15,752 bases of DNA from Bacillota bacterium (GCA_012512605.1 JAAZDX010000220.1:1-15752); one strand, 5' to 3'; numbered from the stretch's first letter, positions 1 to 7,141 are shown. The notes: generated by a model from the sequence alone, not told the origin. Made by a program: numbers and translations.

Positions 1-613
1 CCACGTGATATCCGGCCGGAAACCCGATGTCCAACAGGCGGTAACTGGCCAAAAGTTCTTCCAGCGCTGCTTTGACCTCCTTCATCTTGGTGGCCTTTTC
101 CAAAATGACCGCAATACTACTCCCATCGCGAAAGGCAAAACGCACCCCAGGAATCCGCTCGGCTTCACGGATATAAAGATCAGCCACACTACTGGGGATC
201 GCGGACATAGTCAAACGGGGTTCGGTCATGAGACTAAACCCACCAGCCCCCGGAATATCCCGAAAATAATTATTCAAATTGGTATAAACCGCTTTTTTTC
301 GGTGCTTGGGAGCCAGTCCGACAAACACAGCGGTCTTCCCGGCGACACTGACGCCCACTTTAACGGTGGACCCAGGGACACGCTCTTTAATAATCTCCTG
401 GAGACGGTTAACCGCCGTCTCCTTCAAGTCAGTTCGGACTTGAAACAAAAGATCATGCTCCCCCTGGTCACCGATTAAGCCGTCCACTGTTGCGGAGAAA
501 TAACGGTCGGTTACCAAACCGACCCCGGCTGCGACCAGAGACGCCAGGATAACACTTATTACAAACCAGATCAGGAGATCTTTTAAAAATCCTTCACGGA
601 ATATGCTTGACAT
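1..613 (-). CDS. Membrane-anchored protein of unknown function (C-terminus beyond window)
   Basis: I read 204 codons from an ATG at 613 to the window edge with no stop, so the gene is incomplete. A GGAGGAG ribosome binding site lies 6 bases before the start. The N-terminus has a short basic stretch, then one hydrophobic helix at about residues 9-35 (IWFVISVILASLVAAGVG), followed by a long soluble part. This suggests a single-pass protein with the bulk outside the membrane. Two stretches of the soluble part look alike: about residues 78-118 (VPGSTVKVGVSVAGKTAVF then KHRKKAVY) and about residues 153-190 (IPGVRFAFRDGSSIAVIL then KMKEVKAALEEL). This suggests a duplicated beta-alpha unit. I do not recognise the family. 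The product is real coding sequence, given the ribosome binding site, promoter and domain-like composition, but its function is unknown. Confidence 0.75.
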   Translation of the reverse strand, partial: MSSIFREGFLKDLLIWFVISVILASLVAAGVGLVTDRYFSATVDGLIGDQGEHDLLFQVRTDLKETAVNRLQEIIKERVPGSTVKVGVSVAGKTAVFVGLAPKHRKKAVYTNLNNYFRDIPGAGGFSLMTEPRLTMSAIPSSVADLYIREAERIPGVRFAFRDGSSIAVILEKATKMKEVKAALEELLASYRLLDIGFPAGYHV

Positions 614-634
614 AATATCTCCTCCATGTTTACG

Positions 635-664
635 ATTATAGCATATCTTCCGTGCCTCCGATAA
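635..664 (-). promoter_or_regulatory. Extended -10 promoter for the membrane-protein gene
   Basis: On the minus strand the sequence TGCTATAAT occurs at 643-635, a perfect -10 hexamer with the TGN extension. The -35 region 18 bases upstream (664-659, TTATCG) is poor, as is common with extended -10 promoters. Transcription would start near 628, giving a leader of about 15 bases that holds the ribosome binding site. If this is the promoter, the conserved element at 734-759 lies upstream of the transcript rather than in its leader. Confidence 0.55.
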
Positions 665-733
665 AGGTAAATCTTGTTTTGCCATGTAGAAAATAATCGT
701 CTGTCCTTTTCCCGACGGAAGAAGTACCACTGC

Positions 734-759
734 TAAGACCTGTTGCTGTTCGCCTTCGG
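734..759. repeat. Conserved intergenic element, copy 1
   Basis: A 26-base core (TAAGACCTGTTGCTG continuing to CGCCTTCGG) matches 23 of 26 bases with 8814-8839, the other copy in this window. Neither copy is in a coding region. Both are followed on the plus side, at different distances, by AT-rich sequence of the TTTAATTCACT or TTAAATTAACT type, so similarity may extend beyond the core. On the minus strand the core reads CCGAAGGCG then CAGGTCTTA, with AAAAGGACAG about 40 bases further on. That recalls parts of the glycine riboswitch, but the rest of that consensus is not visible. Confidence 0.55.
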
Positions 760-836
760 CCTTATCCATCTCCTGGCTCTGATTTAATTCACTCGCAGCT
801 AATGTCACCGGTGTAGTCCACTATCTATGAAATAAC

Positions 837-868
837 AAAAAAACCGAAGCGGGTTTCATCTTCGGTTT
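837..868 (-). terminator. Left-facing rho-independent terminator with no obvious gene
   Basis: AAACCGAAG at 841-849 pairs perfectly with CTTCGGTTT at 860-868 around a 10-base loop. On the minus strand the stem is followed by a run of T residues (837-843 are all A on the plus strand). The shape is a textbook terminator for leftward transcription. The nearest gene to the right (962-1444) points the other way, so the transcript it ends is not an annotated gene. On the plus strand the stem is not followed by T residues. Confidence 0.7.
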
Positions 869-961
869 CGGGGTAGACTATCGATGACCAAGGACGATCT
901 TTAGTCCATCCCATATTTCGCTTTATTATCCATTTACCGAGCCGCAAAGGAGGTTATCCGT

Positions 962-1444
962 TTGCCGCAAAAGAATCCGGCGATCTGTATTATTTGCTTC
1001 AGCGGTGACTTGGATAAATCCCTCTCCGCCTTGGCCATGGCTTGGACGGCAGCCGGGGAAGGATTTACGGCCCACATCTTCTTTACCTTCTGGGGACTCG
1101 CCCTGCTCCGCAAAGAACGGGGCCGGGCCCAAAATATGCTGGAACGGCTCTTTAAACTCCTTTTACCGGTCGGTCCGGATAAACTAGGCCTGTCGAAGAT
1201 GAACTTCGGTGGTCTCGGTGCACTTTTCATGAACAAACTGATCCGCCTGCGCAAAACCGAATCTGTCGGTGAACTCCTGAAAATGGCGATGGAACGCCAT
1301 GTCAATTTTATTGCCTGCCAAGGCACCCTGGAGATGCTTGGAATCACCGAATCCGAGTTAATTGACTACAAGCACTTGTCGGTCGGTGATGTGACAACTT
1401 TTCTACGGTTGGCCCGGGAGGCTGAGATTCAATTATTTATGTAA
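962..1444 (+). CDS. DsrE/DsrF-like family protein
   Basis: This 160-residue protein starts with TTG. An AAAGGAGG ribosome binding site ends 8 bases before it and supports that choice. The N-terminal strand CIICFSGDLDKSLSALAMAW, the following HIFFTFWGLALLRK segment and the later MNFGGLGALFMNKL and ACQGTLEMLGI segments fit the DsrE2-like branch of the DsrE/DsrF/DrsH fold. In this branch the Cys of ACQ...MLGI is the usual conserved cysteine. Such proteins are generally linked to sulfur transfer or persulfide handling in the cytoplasm, but the partner here is not known. A cysteine desulfurase-like gene lies about 2.2 kb away at 3677, which is suggestive but not an operon. The gene appears to be transcribed alone. 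Family assignment is good; the specific function is not determined. Confidence 0.85.
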   Translation: MPQKNPAICIICFSGDLDKSLSALAMAWTAAGEGFTAHIFFTFWGLALLRKERGRAQNMLERLFKLLLPVGPDKLGLSKMNFGGLGALFMNKLIRLRKTESVGELLKMAMERHVNFIACQGTLEMLGITESELIDYKHLSVGDVTTFLRLAREAEIQLFM

Positions 1445-1768
1445 AATTCCTTTTCAGTACCCAAAATCCAAACGCGCATGTAGTAACTTAAACCATGTGC
1501 ATTGACATTGTCCCCATTTGTCCATCCCGGGCAGAAGTGCTCTCCGCTGACTTGCCTTTCTTGACACCGTACTCTTAAGCTCGCGGAGGTTGAAAGCAGG
1601 AAGCGTTACTTGCTTTTATCCTTGCTTCATCCGAAAAGATAGAGTAAGATAAATTGTACTTTTATTTTCCTTTTTCGTGGTTTACATCCTTTTTTTACCT
1701 TTGATTATAAAGCTTATTGCGTTAGATCGGCAAGATAAAGAGCGTAACGGAATAAGCCCAAGGAGGAG
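1445..1768. other. Intergenic region with weak hairpins
   Basis: This 324-base stretch holds no convincing open reading frame. CTCCGC at 1542-1547 can pair with GCGGAG at 1583-1588 over a 35-base loop. AAAGCA at 1593-1598 can pair with TGCTTT at 1611-1616 and is followed by a short T run, so it could be a weak terminator for the DsrE-like gene. No T-box, S-box or other riboswitch consensus is apparent. The last third is AT-rich and carries the promoter listed at 1681. Confidence 0.4.
1681..1710 (+). promoter_or_regulatory. Likely sigma-A promoter for the alpha-oxoamine synthase gene
   Basis: TTTACA at 1681-1686 is followed after 18 bases by TTATAA at 1705-1710 in an AT-rich stretch. A TATAAA hexamer one base further on is an alternative -10. 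The leader to the ATG at 1769 would be about 50 bases. Confidence 0.45.
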
Positions 1769-3031
1769 ATGAAGATTAATTACGCATGTGAAAACCTCAG
1801 TGATTTTCTGGAACTACCTGACCGGGACATTTTCGCTAAAACCAGACCTTTCTATGAATTTACCGAAAAGCTAGTCAACAATGAATACCACCATTGGTCA
1901 CGGATCCTAACCAGCCCGTCCGAACACCGGGTGAAAATTCTTGACCGCTACACCAATGAGGTACGCGAAATGGTCATGATGGCCTCCAATAATTATCTGG
2001 GCTTGACCACCCATCCGGCCGTGGTTGAAGCCGCCCGGAAAGCGTTGGAGAAATACGGCGCGGGCGCGGGCAGCGTTCCTTTACTCGGGGGTTACCTTGA
2101 CCTCCATCGGGAACTCGAACATAAACTGGCCCAAATGAAAGGGTGCGAAGACGCCATCATCTTTACCTCCGGTTACTCCTCCAATGTCGGCTGTGTCTCC
2201 GCCCTGGTCCGCAAGGATGATGTGGCAATCAACGACCGTTTAAACCACGCCAGTATCATTGACGGGTGCTACCTGTCGGGCGGAACCCTCCGTACCTTTA
2301 AACATAATGACCTCGCCAGTTTGGAGCGGGTTTTACAAACTACGGACAAAAAAGGGTGCAACGGGAAATTAATCATCGTGGACGGCGTCTTTAGTATGGA
2401 CGGGGATATCACTAATCTACCAGGTATCAAAGCCCTGGCCGACCGTTACCACGCGCGGATCATGGTCGACGAAGCCCATGCCACCGGGGTAATTGGCCAA
2501 ACCGGGCGTGGCACCCCCGAACATTTTAATATGGAAGGCCAAGTTGATCTGGTGGCAGGAACACTAAGTAAGGCCCTGGCGGTGGTGGGCGGTTTTGTGG
2601 CTTCGTCTAAAGAAGTCGTCAACTACCTCCGTTTTTACGCCCGGTCCCATATGTTCTCCACGGCACTGCCGCCCGCTTCCGCCGGAGCGCTCATCGCCGG
2701 GATCGACGTGATCCAGAATGAACCACAGTTGCGGAAGCGACTCTGGTCCAATATTGAATATATGATCTCCAATCTGAAGCGGATGGGTTTTAACCTGGGC
2801 AATGCGGAGACGGCAATTATCCCCATTATCATCGATGATGAAGAGATCTTAAAGAAAGTCAGCCGGGAAGTCCACCAGGCTGGGATCTTTGTCAACTCCG
2901 TCTATTATCCGGCCGTCCCTAAAAAACTATCGCGCTTACGCCTCTCTTTAATGGCCACCCACACCCAGGAGGATTTGGACGATACACTGACGGTGCTCGA
3001 ACGGGTTGGCAAAAAATATGGTTTGATCTGA
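1769..3031 (+). CDS. Alpha-oxoamine synthase family PLP enzyme (KBL/BioF/SPT-like)
   Basis: Enzymes of this family join an amino acid (glycine, alanine or serine) to an acyl-CoA or acyl-ACP with loss of CO2, or cleave 2-amino-3-ketobutyrate. This 420-residue protein has the full fold-type I set. It shows the NNYLGL entry segment (about 74-79), H160 that stacks on PLP, DEAHATG with D234 and H237, the PLP lysine K268 in GTLSKALAVVGG, and the C-terminal RLRLSLMATHT segment with the substrate-binding Arg near 391. About 65 residues precede the catalytic core, longer than in typical Kbl or BioF. No biotin or threonine-degradation gene is nearby, so the substrate cannot be assigned. The AAGGAGG site is only 2 bases from the ATG. 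An ATT at 1775 would give normal spacing, but I keep the ATG. The gene stands alone between a promoter and a terminator. Confidence 0.9.
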   Translation: MKINYACENLSDFLELPDRDIFAKTRPFYEFTEKLVNNEYHHWSRILTSPSEHRVKILDRYTNEVREMVMMASNNYLGLTTHPAVVEAARKALEKYGAGAGSVPLLGGYLDLHRELEHKLAQMKGCEDAIIFTSGYSSNVGCVSALVRKDDVAINDRLNHASIIDGCYLSGGTLRTFKHNDLASLERVLQTTDKKGCNGKLIIVDGVFSMDGDITNLPGIKALADRYHARIMVDEAHATGVIGQTGRGTPEHFNMEGQVDLVAGTLSKALAVVGGFVASSKEVVNYLRFYARSHMFSTALPPASAGALIAGIDVIQNEPQLRKRLWSNIEYMISNLKRMGFNLGNAETAIIPIIIDDEEILKKVSREVHQAGIFVNSVYYPAVPKKLSRLRLSLMATHTQEDLDDTLTVLERVGKKYGLI

Positions 3032-3052
3032 ACGTAAATCCAACATATAAGG

Positions 3053-3083
3053 AAAGAGACAGTCCAGCCGGACTGTCTCTTTT
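3053..3083 (+). terminator. Strong terminator after the alpha-oxoamine synthase gene
   Basis: AAAGAGACAGTCC at 3053-3065 pairs perfectly with 3070-3082 around an AGCC loop, a 13-bp stem followed by TTTTC. It begins 21 bases after the stop codon. The mirror sequence also ends in a short T run on the minus strand. It may therefore also stop transcripts from the convergent spore-protein gene at 3184. Confidence 0.85.
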
Positions 3084-3183
3084 CAATTATCTTAACTATG
3101 TTGCTGTGGAGGGCTTTTTCCGTTGTCGTCGGGTTCAACCCTTCCGATCTGGCCCGGAAGCGTTTTCCGCCAATGAAAAAGCT

Positions 3184-3507
3184 TTAATAGTGTTGATCAA
3201 GCGTGTTCAGATTTAAGTTCGGATTAGTCGTGTTCTGATTTTGCTGGTTAGCCAATCCGGCGCGGAACCCGGCTTGAACGTTCGATACTGCCTGTTGGGA
3301 AAGGGTTCTTTCCGCCGCTTCAATCATCCTCTTAACCATATGACCCCCAACCGCACCACAATCACGAGCCGTCATATACCCCCAGTAGTCGCCTTGGATC
3401 GGGGAAGTGTCAATATTCAGTTCTTTGGAGATCTCGTACTTCATCTGGTCCAACGCCTTTTTCGCCTGGGCATAAACAAGAGTATTACTTTTTTGACCGG
3501 CAGCCAT
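3184..3507 (-). CDS. Alpha/beta-type small acid-soluble spore protein
   Basis: Proteins of this family coat and protect DNA in the dormant spore and are degraded by the GPR protease at germination. The 107-residue product carries the family pattern: ALDQMKYEISKEL at about 18-30, which includes the GPR-type cleavage site after E25, then RDCGAVGGHMVKRMIEAAE at about 48-66. A perfect AGAAAGGAGG ribosome binding site stands 8 bases before the ATG. The family is usually about 60-75 residues. Here a tail from about residue 85 is rich in Asn and Gln and has no clear counterpart in the usual family. Expression in the forespore under sigma-G is expected from the family. I could not place a convincing sigma-G promoter in the 169-base divergent region. 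The gene is strong evidence that the organism forms spores. Confidence 0.93.
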   Translation of the reverse strand: MAAGQKSNTLVYAQAKKALDQMKYEISKELNIDTSPIQGDYWGYMTARDCGAVGGHMVKRMIEAAERTLSQQAVSNVQAGFRAGLANQQNQNTTNPNLNLNTLDQHY

Positions 3508-3617
3508 TTTTTGAACCTCCTTTCTAAATGGTCTATTTGTAATCTGCCCAGCTAAACATGAGGTTAAACGGCGTTTTCGCTGGAAAATGCGGCGGAAGAT
3601 CCCGCCGTTGGTAACCC

Positions 3618-3647
3618 TTCACAACCCCTTTACCTTAGGCATAGTAT
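3618..3647 (+). promoter_or_regulatory. Possible promoter for the class V aminotransferase gene
   Basis: TTCACA at 3618-3623 is followed after 18 bases by TAGTAT at 3642-3647. Transcription would start near 3654 and leave a leader of about 22 bases that includes the GGGGAGG ribosome binding site. Both hexamers deviate from consensus, so this is tentative. Confidence 0.35.
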
Positions 3648-3676
3648 ATTTTGAAAAAAGGCGGGGAGGCCACACG

Positions 3677-5086
3677 ATGGAGAAAAAATGGCATGACCAA
3701 ATACGTACGGAGATCCTCGGACTTGACACCAAGATCCCTTTAAGCGATGGCACCAAGCAGCCTTATGTCAATCTGGACAATGCGGCCACCACGCCGCCGC
3801 TTTTCGCCGTCGTCCAGGCTGTCCAGGCCTTTCTACCCTGGTATTCCAGTGTCCACCGGGGCTTTGGTTACAAATCTCAACTCGCCACCGAGGTCTATGC
3901 GGAAGCCCGCCGGATTGCGCTGGATTTTTTTGGCGCCCCGGCGGATCAATACATTGCCCTTTTTGTCAAGAATGCCAGCGAAGGCCTTAACAAACTTTCG
4001 AAACGCCTGCCCCTAGACAAAGCAGAAGTCCTAACCACCTGGATGGAGCACCATTCCAACGACCTACCCTGGCGGTTACGAAAACAAGCCCAGTTTATCG
4101 AGCTCACCAAAGACGGTTGTCTTGATCTGGCCGACCTCGAAAGGAAATTGAAAATGGCGCGTCGCGCCATCAAACTCGTCACGGTCTGCGGCGCTTCTAA
4201 TGTCACCGGCATCATCAACCCCATCCAAACCATCGCCGAACTCGCCCAGCATTATGGTGCGCAACTGGTCGTCGACGCCGCCCAACTGGCCCCCCATTAT
4301 CCCATCAAGATGCAGGCGGGACCCGTCCCCATCGCTTTTTTAACTCTCTCCGGGCACAAAATATATGCCCCTTTTGGCTCCGGTGTCCTCATCGGACCGC
4401 GCGCCGCTTTTCAGGACGGGACCCCGGACCAAGTTGGGGGTGGTACTGTCATCGCTGTTTCCCGCGGAGAAATCGTTTTTGCCCCTCCCCCCGACCGGGA
4501 AGAAGTGGGTACCCCCAATCTCATCGGTGTCCTCGCCCTGGCCGTTGGCCTACGCTGGTTGGCCCGGAATAATTTTCCGCGGTTGGTCGCCTATGAGACG
4601 AAACTAACCAAATACGCCTATAATCGGCTGAAAACGGTTCCTGGCCTTACGCTGTATGGACCGCCGCCGGAGCGTTACCCCCGTGTCGGGGTGATCTCCT
4701 TCAATTTGGAGGGTATCCCCCATGGTTTAGTCGCCGCTTACCTGTCTTTTGAGGCGGGAATCGGTGTCCGGCACGGCTGTTTTTGCGCCCGTCCCTATGT
4801 CCATCACCTTTTAGGATTATCCGAAGCCGAAATTATTTCTGCGGAAAAACTAGCAAAGATGGGCAAAAAATGTCTCCTCCCGGGGATGGTCCGGATCAGC
4901 TTTGGTTTTTACAACACCAAAACCGAGATCGATCAGCTGGTCGATGCCCTAAAAACCCTCCGGACCGAGGAAGAGAAAATAAAAAACCGGTACCGGATTG
5001 ATCCGGCTACCGGCGAGTATCTACCAATAGTTGGCAATTTCAAAGCCGCCCTCTTGCGTCATACTAAAACCTTTTTCAATCTTTAG
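3677..5086 (+). CDS. Class V aminotransferase, cysteine desulfurase-like (SufS/CsdA type)
   Basis: Members of this family usually remove sulfur from cysteine as an enzyme-bound persulfide for Fe-S cluster or thio-cofactor synthesis, and some act on selenocysteine. The chosen ATG has GGGGAGG 7 bases upstream. The frame is open 30 codons further up, but that part has no ribosome binding site. In 469 residues I see LDNAATTPP (33-41), H125 in MEHHSN, the PLP phosphate and pyridine contacts around VVDAAQ (D200), the PLP lysine K228 in LSGHKIYAP, and GVRHGCFCARP with cysteines 368 and 370. One of these should be the nucleophile, in the place of the SufS RTGxHCAQP loop. The last 40 or so residues extend beyond usual SufS length. 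No suf or isc scaffold gene is adjacent, so the sulfur acceptor is unknown. The 3' end overlaps pgsA by 11 bases on the opposite strand. Confidence 0.87.
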   Translation: MEKKWHDQIRTEILGLDTKIPLSDGTKQPYVNLDNAATTPPLFAVVQAVQAFLPWYSSVHRGFGYKSQLATEVYAEARRIALDFFGAPADQYIALFVKNASEGLNKLSKRLPLDKAEVLTTWMEHHSNDLPWRLRKQAQFIELTKDGCLDLADLERKLKMARRAIKLVTVCGASNVTGIINPIQTIAELAQHYGAQLVVDAAQLAPHYPIKMQAGPVPIAFLTLSGHKIYAPFGSGVLIGPRAAFQDGTPDQVGGGTVIAVSRGEIVFAPPPDREEVGTPNLIGVLALAVGLRWLARNNFPRLVAYETKLTKYAYNRLKTVPGLTLYGPPPERYPRVGVISFNLEGIPHGLVAAYLSFEAGIGVRHGCFCARPYVHHLLGLSEAEIISAEKLAKMGKKCLLPGMVRISFGFYNTKTEIDQLVDALKTLRTEEEKIKNRYRIDPATGEYLPIVGNFKAALLRHTKTFFNL

Positions 5087-5609
5087 GGTCCTTTTTTTGC
5101 GGTAAAAGCACCTTTTTCCATTTCCAGAGATAATCAAGGCCCGAAAAGGCGGTTAAGAAGACCGCGATATAGAGCACCACTTGCGCGCCTGGCACCGAAA
5201 GGATAACCATCGTAATGGCAATGATTTGGGAAAAAGTCTTCACCTTACCCCAAATCCCCGCCGCCACCGACAGCCCGCGCTTCTGTGCTTTAAAACGCAA
5301 GGCAGTGATTAAGACCTCCCGAGCGAGGATGACCGCAACGACCCAACCGCTGACCTTACCCAACATAAAGAGACTGTACAAGGCACCGCCAATCAGAATT
5401 TTATCAGCAATGGGGTCAAAAGACTTCCCAAAAGCACTGGACTCCTTGCGGCGGCGGGCCACATAACCATCTAAACCATCGGTCAAAGCGGCCAATATGA
5501 AGATCGTGGCCGCGTAGATCTCTTTATGCTCCATTGGGATGAATAGGAAAAATAGACAGACCGGTGTCAGAATGATTCTGGAGAGCGTTAGATAATCGGC
5601 TATTTTCAT
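5076..5609 (-). CDS. pgsA: CDP-diacylglycerol--glycerol-3-phosphate 3-phosphatidyltransferase
   Basis: The enzyme makes phosphatidylglycerol phosphate, the committed step to phosphatidylglycerol and cardiolipin, in the cytoplasmic membrane. The 177-residue protein has the complete CDP-alcohol phosphotransferase motif D-x2-DG-x2-AR-x8-G-x3-D-x3-D at about residues 43-68 (DGLDGYVAR ... GKSFDPIADK), with several hydrophobic segments before and after it. Length is normal for PgsA. A weak GGTGA site precedes the ATG. It follows rimO with a 67-base gap, a pairing common in Firmicutes, where cinA and recA usually come next. Here a convergent gene takes that place, so the usual order is broken. Confidence 0.92.
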   Translation of the reverse strand: MKIADYLTLSRIILTPVCLFFLFIPMEHKEIYAATIFILAALTDGLDGYVARRRKESSAFGKSFDPIADKILIGGALYSLFMLGKVSGWVVAVILAREVLITALRFKAQKRGLSVAAGIWGKVKTFSQIIAITMVILSVPGAQVVLYIAVFLTAFSGLDYLWKWKKVLLPQKKDPKD

Positions 5610-5676
5610 CTGTTATCACCACAATTTAAGTAATCCCGGATTTTTACAATCTTCGACATTGGGTTGGGAATATCCT

Positions 5677-7032
5677 TTAGCAGTTCATTTTTATTTTACC
5701 CTCAAGTTCATAGGGGCCGGCCCCGGTAATTTCGACCTGGACAAAACAACCCGGGGCGAGCTGAGCCCTTTGGTCCGCGGAAACTTGCGCCTTCACCACC
5801 CCATCGATCGCGGGGGCCTCCCGGTACGACCGGCCTTCCCAACACCCCGTTGCCTTCTCCTTTTCTAATAAAACCAACAATTCCCGGCCGATTAACGCCT
5901 GGTTATTTGCTAAAGAAAGGCCTTGTTGCTGCTGTAAAACCATACGAGCCCGCCGTTTTTTGGTAGACGGGTGGACTTGCTCCGGCAAGCGGGCGGCGGC
6001 CGTTCCCTCCTCCCGATAATAGGGAAAGACCCCCACCCAATCCAGACGCACGTCGGTCATGAAAGCCAACAGTTCCTCAAAATCTTCCTCCGTTTCCCCC
6101 GGGTAGCCCACGATAAAGGTGGAGCGCAGCGCCGCCTCTGGGAGAAAATGGCGCACCCGTCCAATTACATCCCGGATTTCCCCTTCTGTACTCCGGCGGC
6201 CCATCCGTTTCAGCACCGCGGTGCTCGCATGCTGTAAAGGGATGTCCAGATAGTGGCAGATATGTTTGGAATCTCGAATCGTCCGCAAGAGTTCATCATT
6301 GATCAGCGACGGATAGGTATAGAAAAGCCGGATCCAAAAATCCCCCTCCAACTGGTCCAGGCGGGAAAGTAAGTAGCTAAGGTTAAATGCCCCAGAAGCG
6401 TCGGTACCGTAGGCCGTTGTATCATGCGCCACCAGATTGATCTCCTTCACGCCCCGCGCAAGCAGATTCTCTACTTCCGCAATGATGCTCTCCGGTTTTC
6501 GGCTACGGTACTCCCCCTTGAGCTTGGGAATAATGCAGTACAGGCAGTGGTGATTACAACCCTCGGCAATCTTGACATAGGCATAATGGGGCGGGGTGGT
6601 CAGCGGCCGGTCGGTTAGATTAGGTGGCAACCAACCCGCCGGCGCGTCCGCTATAAACCGGGCCGCACCCTTTTTATCCAACGCTGCCGCCAGTAACTCC
6701 GGCAGGCGTGCATACTCGCCCGTCCCAAGCCAGAGGTCCACCTCTGGCAGGGCCTTCACCAGTTCCTGCTGGTACCTTTGGGGCAGGCAACCAGTGACCA
6801 CCAACAAACGACAACGATTCTGCTTATAAGCGGCAAACTCCAAGATCGTATCGATCGACTCCTGCGTCGCCGACTCAATAAACGAACAGGTGTTAATCAC
6901 CAGGACATCGGCTTCCTCTGGATTTACGGTCCTTTCAAACCCGGCTTTTTCCGTAAAACCAATCATGTATTCGGTATCGACCTGGTTTTTGGGGCAACCC
7001 AAAGAAACCCAACCAATCTTCGTCCCTTCCAT
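5677..7032 (-). CDS. rimO: Ribosomal protein uS12 methylthiotransferase
   Basis: RimO is a radical SAM enzyme that adds a methylthio group to a conserved aspartate of ribosomal protein S12. The N-terminal domain begins KIGWVSLGCPKNQVDTE and supplies three cluster-binding cysteines (C13, C49, C82). The radical SAM core has CNHHCLYC (C159, C163, C166). The C-terminus forms a TRAM domain and includes SYREAPAIDG, which separates RimO from the tRNA enzyme MiaB. The length of 451 residues is typical. The ribosome binding site is poor: AAGG abuts the ATG and AGAGG lies 14 bases away. No other start in frame fits, because a stop codon lies 8 codons upstream. The 5' region carries an unusual heptamer repeat. 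Confidence 0.96.
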   Translation of the reverse strand: MEGTKIGWVSLGCPKNQVDTEYMIGFTEKAGFERTVNPEEADVLVINTCSFIESATQESIDTILEFAAYKQNRCRLLVVTGCLPQRYQQELVKALPEVDLWLGTGEYARLPELLAAALDKKGAARFIADAPAGWLPPNLTDRPLTTPPHYAYVKIAEGCNHHCLYCIIPKLKGEYRSRKPESIIAEVENLLARGVKEINLVAHDTTAYGTDASGAFNLSYLLSRLDQLEGDFWIRLFYTYPSLINDELLRTIRDSKHICHYLDIPLQHASTAVLKRMGRRSTEGEIRDVIGRVRHFLPEAALRSTFIVGYPGETEEDFEELLAFMTDVRLDWVGVFPYYREEGTAAARLPEQVHPSTKKRRARMVLQQQQGLSLANNQALIGRELLVLLEKEKATGCWEGRSYREAPAIDGVVKAQVSADQRAQLAPGCFVQVEITGAGPYELEGKIKMNC

Positions 7033-7050
7033 CCTTGCTTGTCCATCCTC

Positions 7051-7127
7051 TCGTCACTCGATCTTCGTCGCTCGGCACTCGTAACTCGGCACTTGTCGCT
7101 CATCGCTCGGCACTGGTCACCCGGACC
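7051..7127. repeat. Degenerate 7-bp tandem repeat, 11 units
   Basis: Eleven consecutive heptamers can be read without gaps from 7051: TCGTCAC, TCGATCT, TCGTCGC, TCGGCAC, TCGTAAC, TCGGCAC, TTGTCGC, TCATCGC, TCGGCAC, TGGTCAC, CCGGACC. The unit TCGGCAC occurs three times. The array ends 18 bases upstream of the rimO start and would be in its mRNA leader as GTGCCGA-type units. The period is not a multiple of 3 and the region is outside any gene. Confidence 0.8.
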
Positions 7128-7141
7128 GGCGCGCGCTGTCA

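Noticed and set aside
660..800. Glycine riboswitch on the minus strand
   Set aside because: CCGAAGG and AAAAGGAC are present, but the paired domains and the second copy do not fit the full consensus, and the likely promoter at 635-664 lies downstream of it.
1445..1768. T-box or other amino-acid leader before the alpha-oxoamine synthase
   Set aside because: No T-box sequence (AGGGTGGNACC) and no terminator/antiterminator pair close to the gene could be found.
3587..3676. Thirty extra N-terminal codons of the desulfurase-like gene
   Set aside because: They overlap the likely promoter and have no ribosome binding site; GGGGAGG supports the ATG at 3677.
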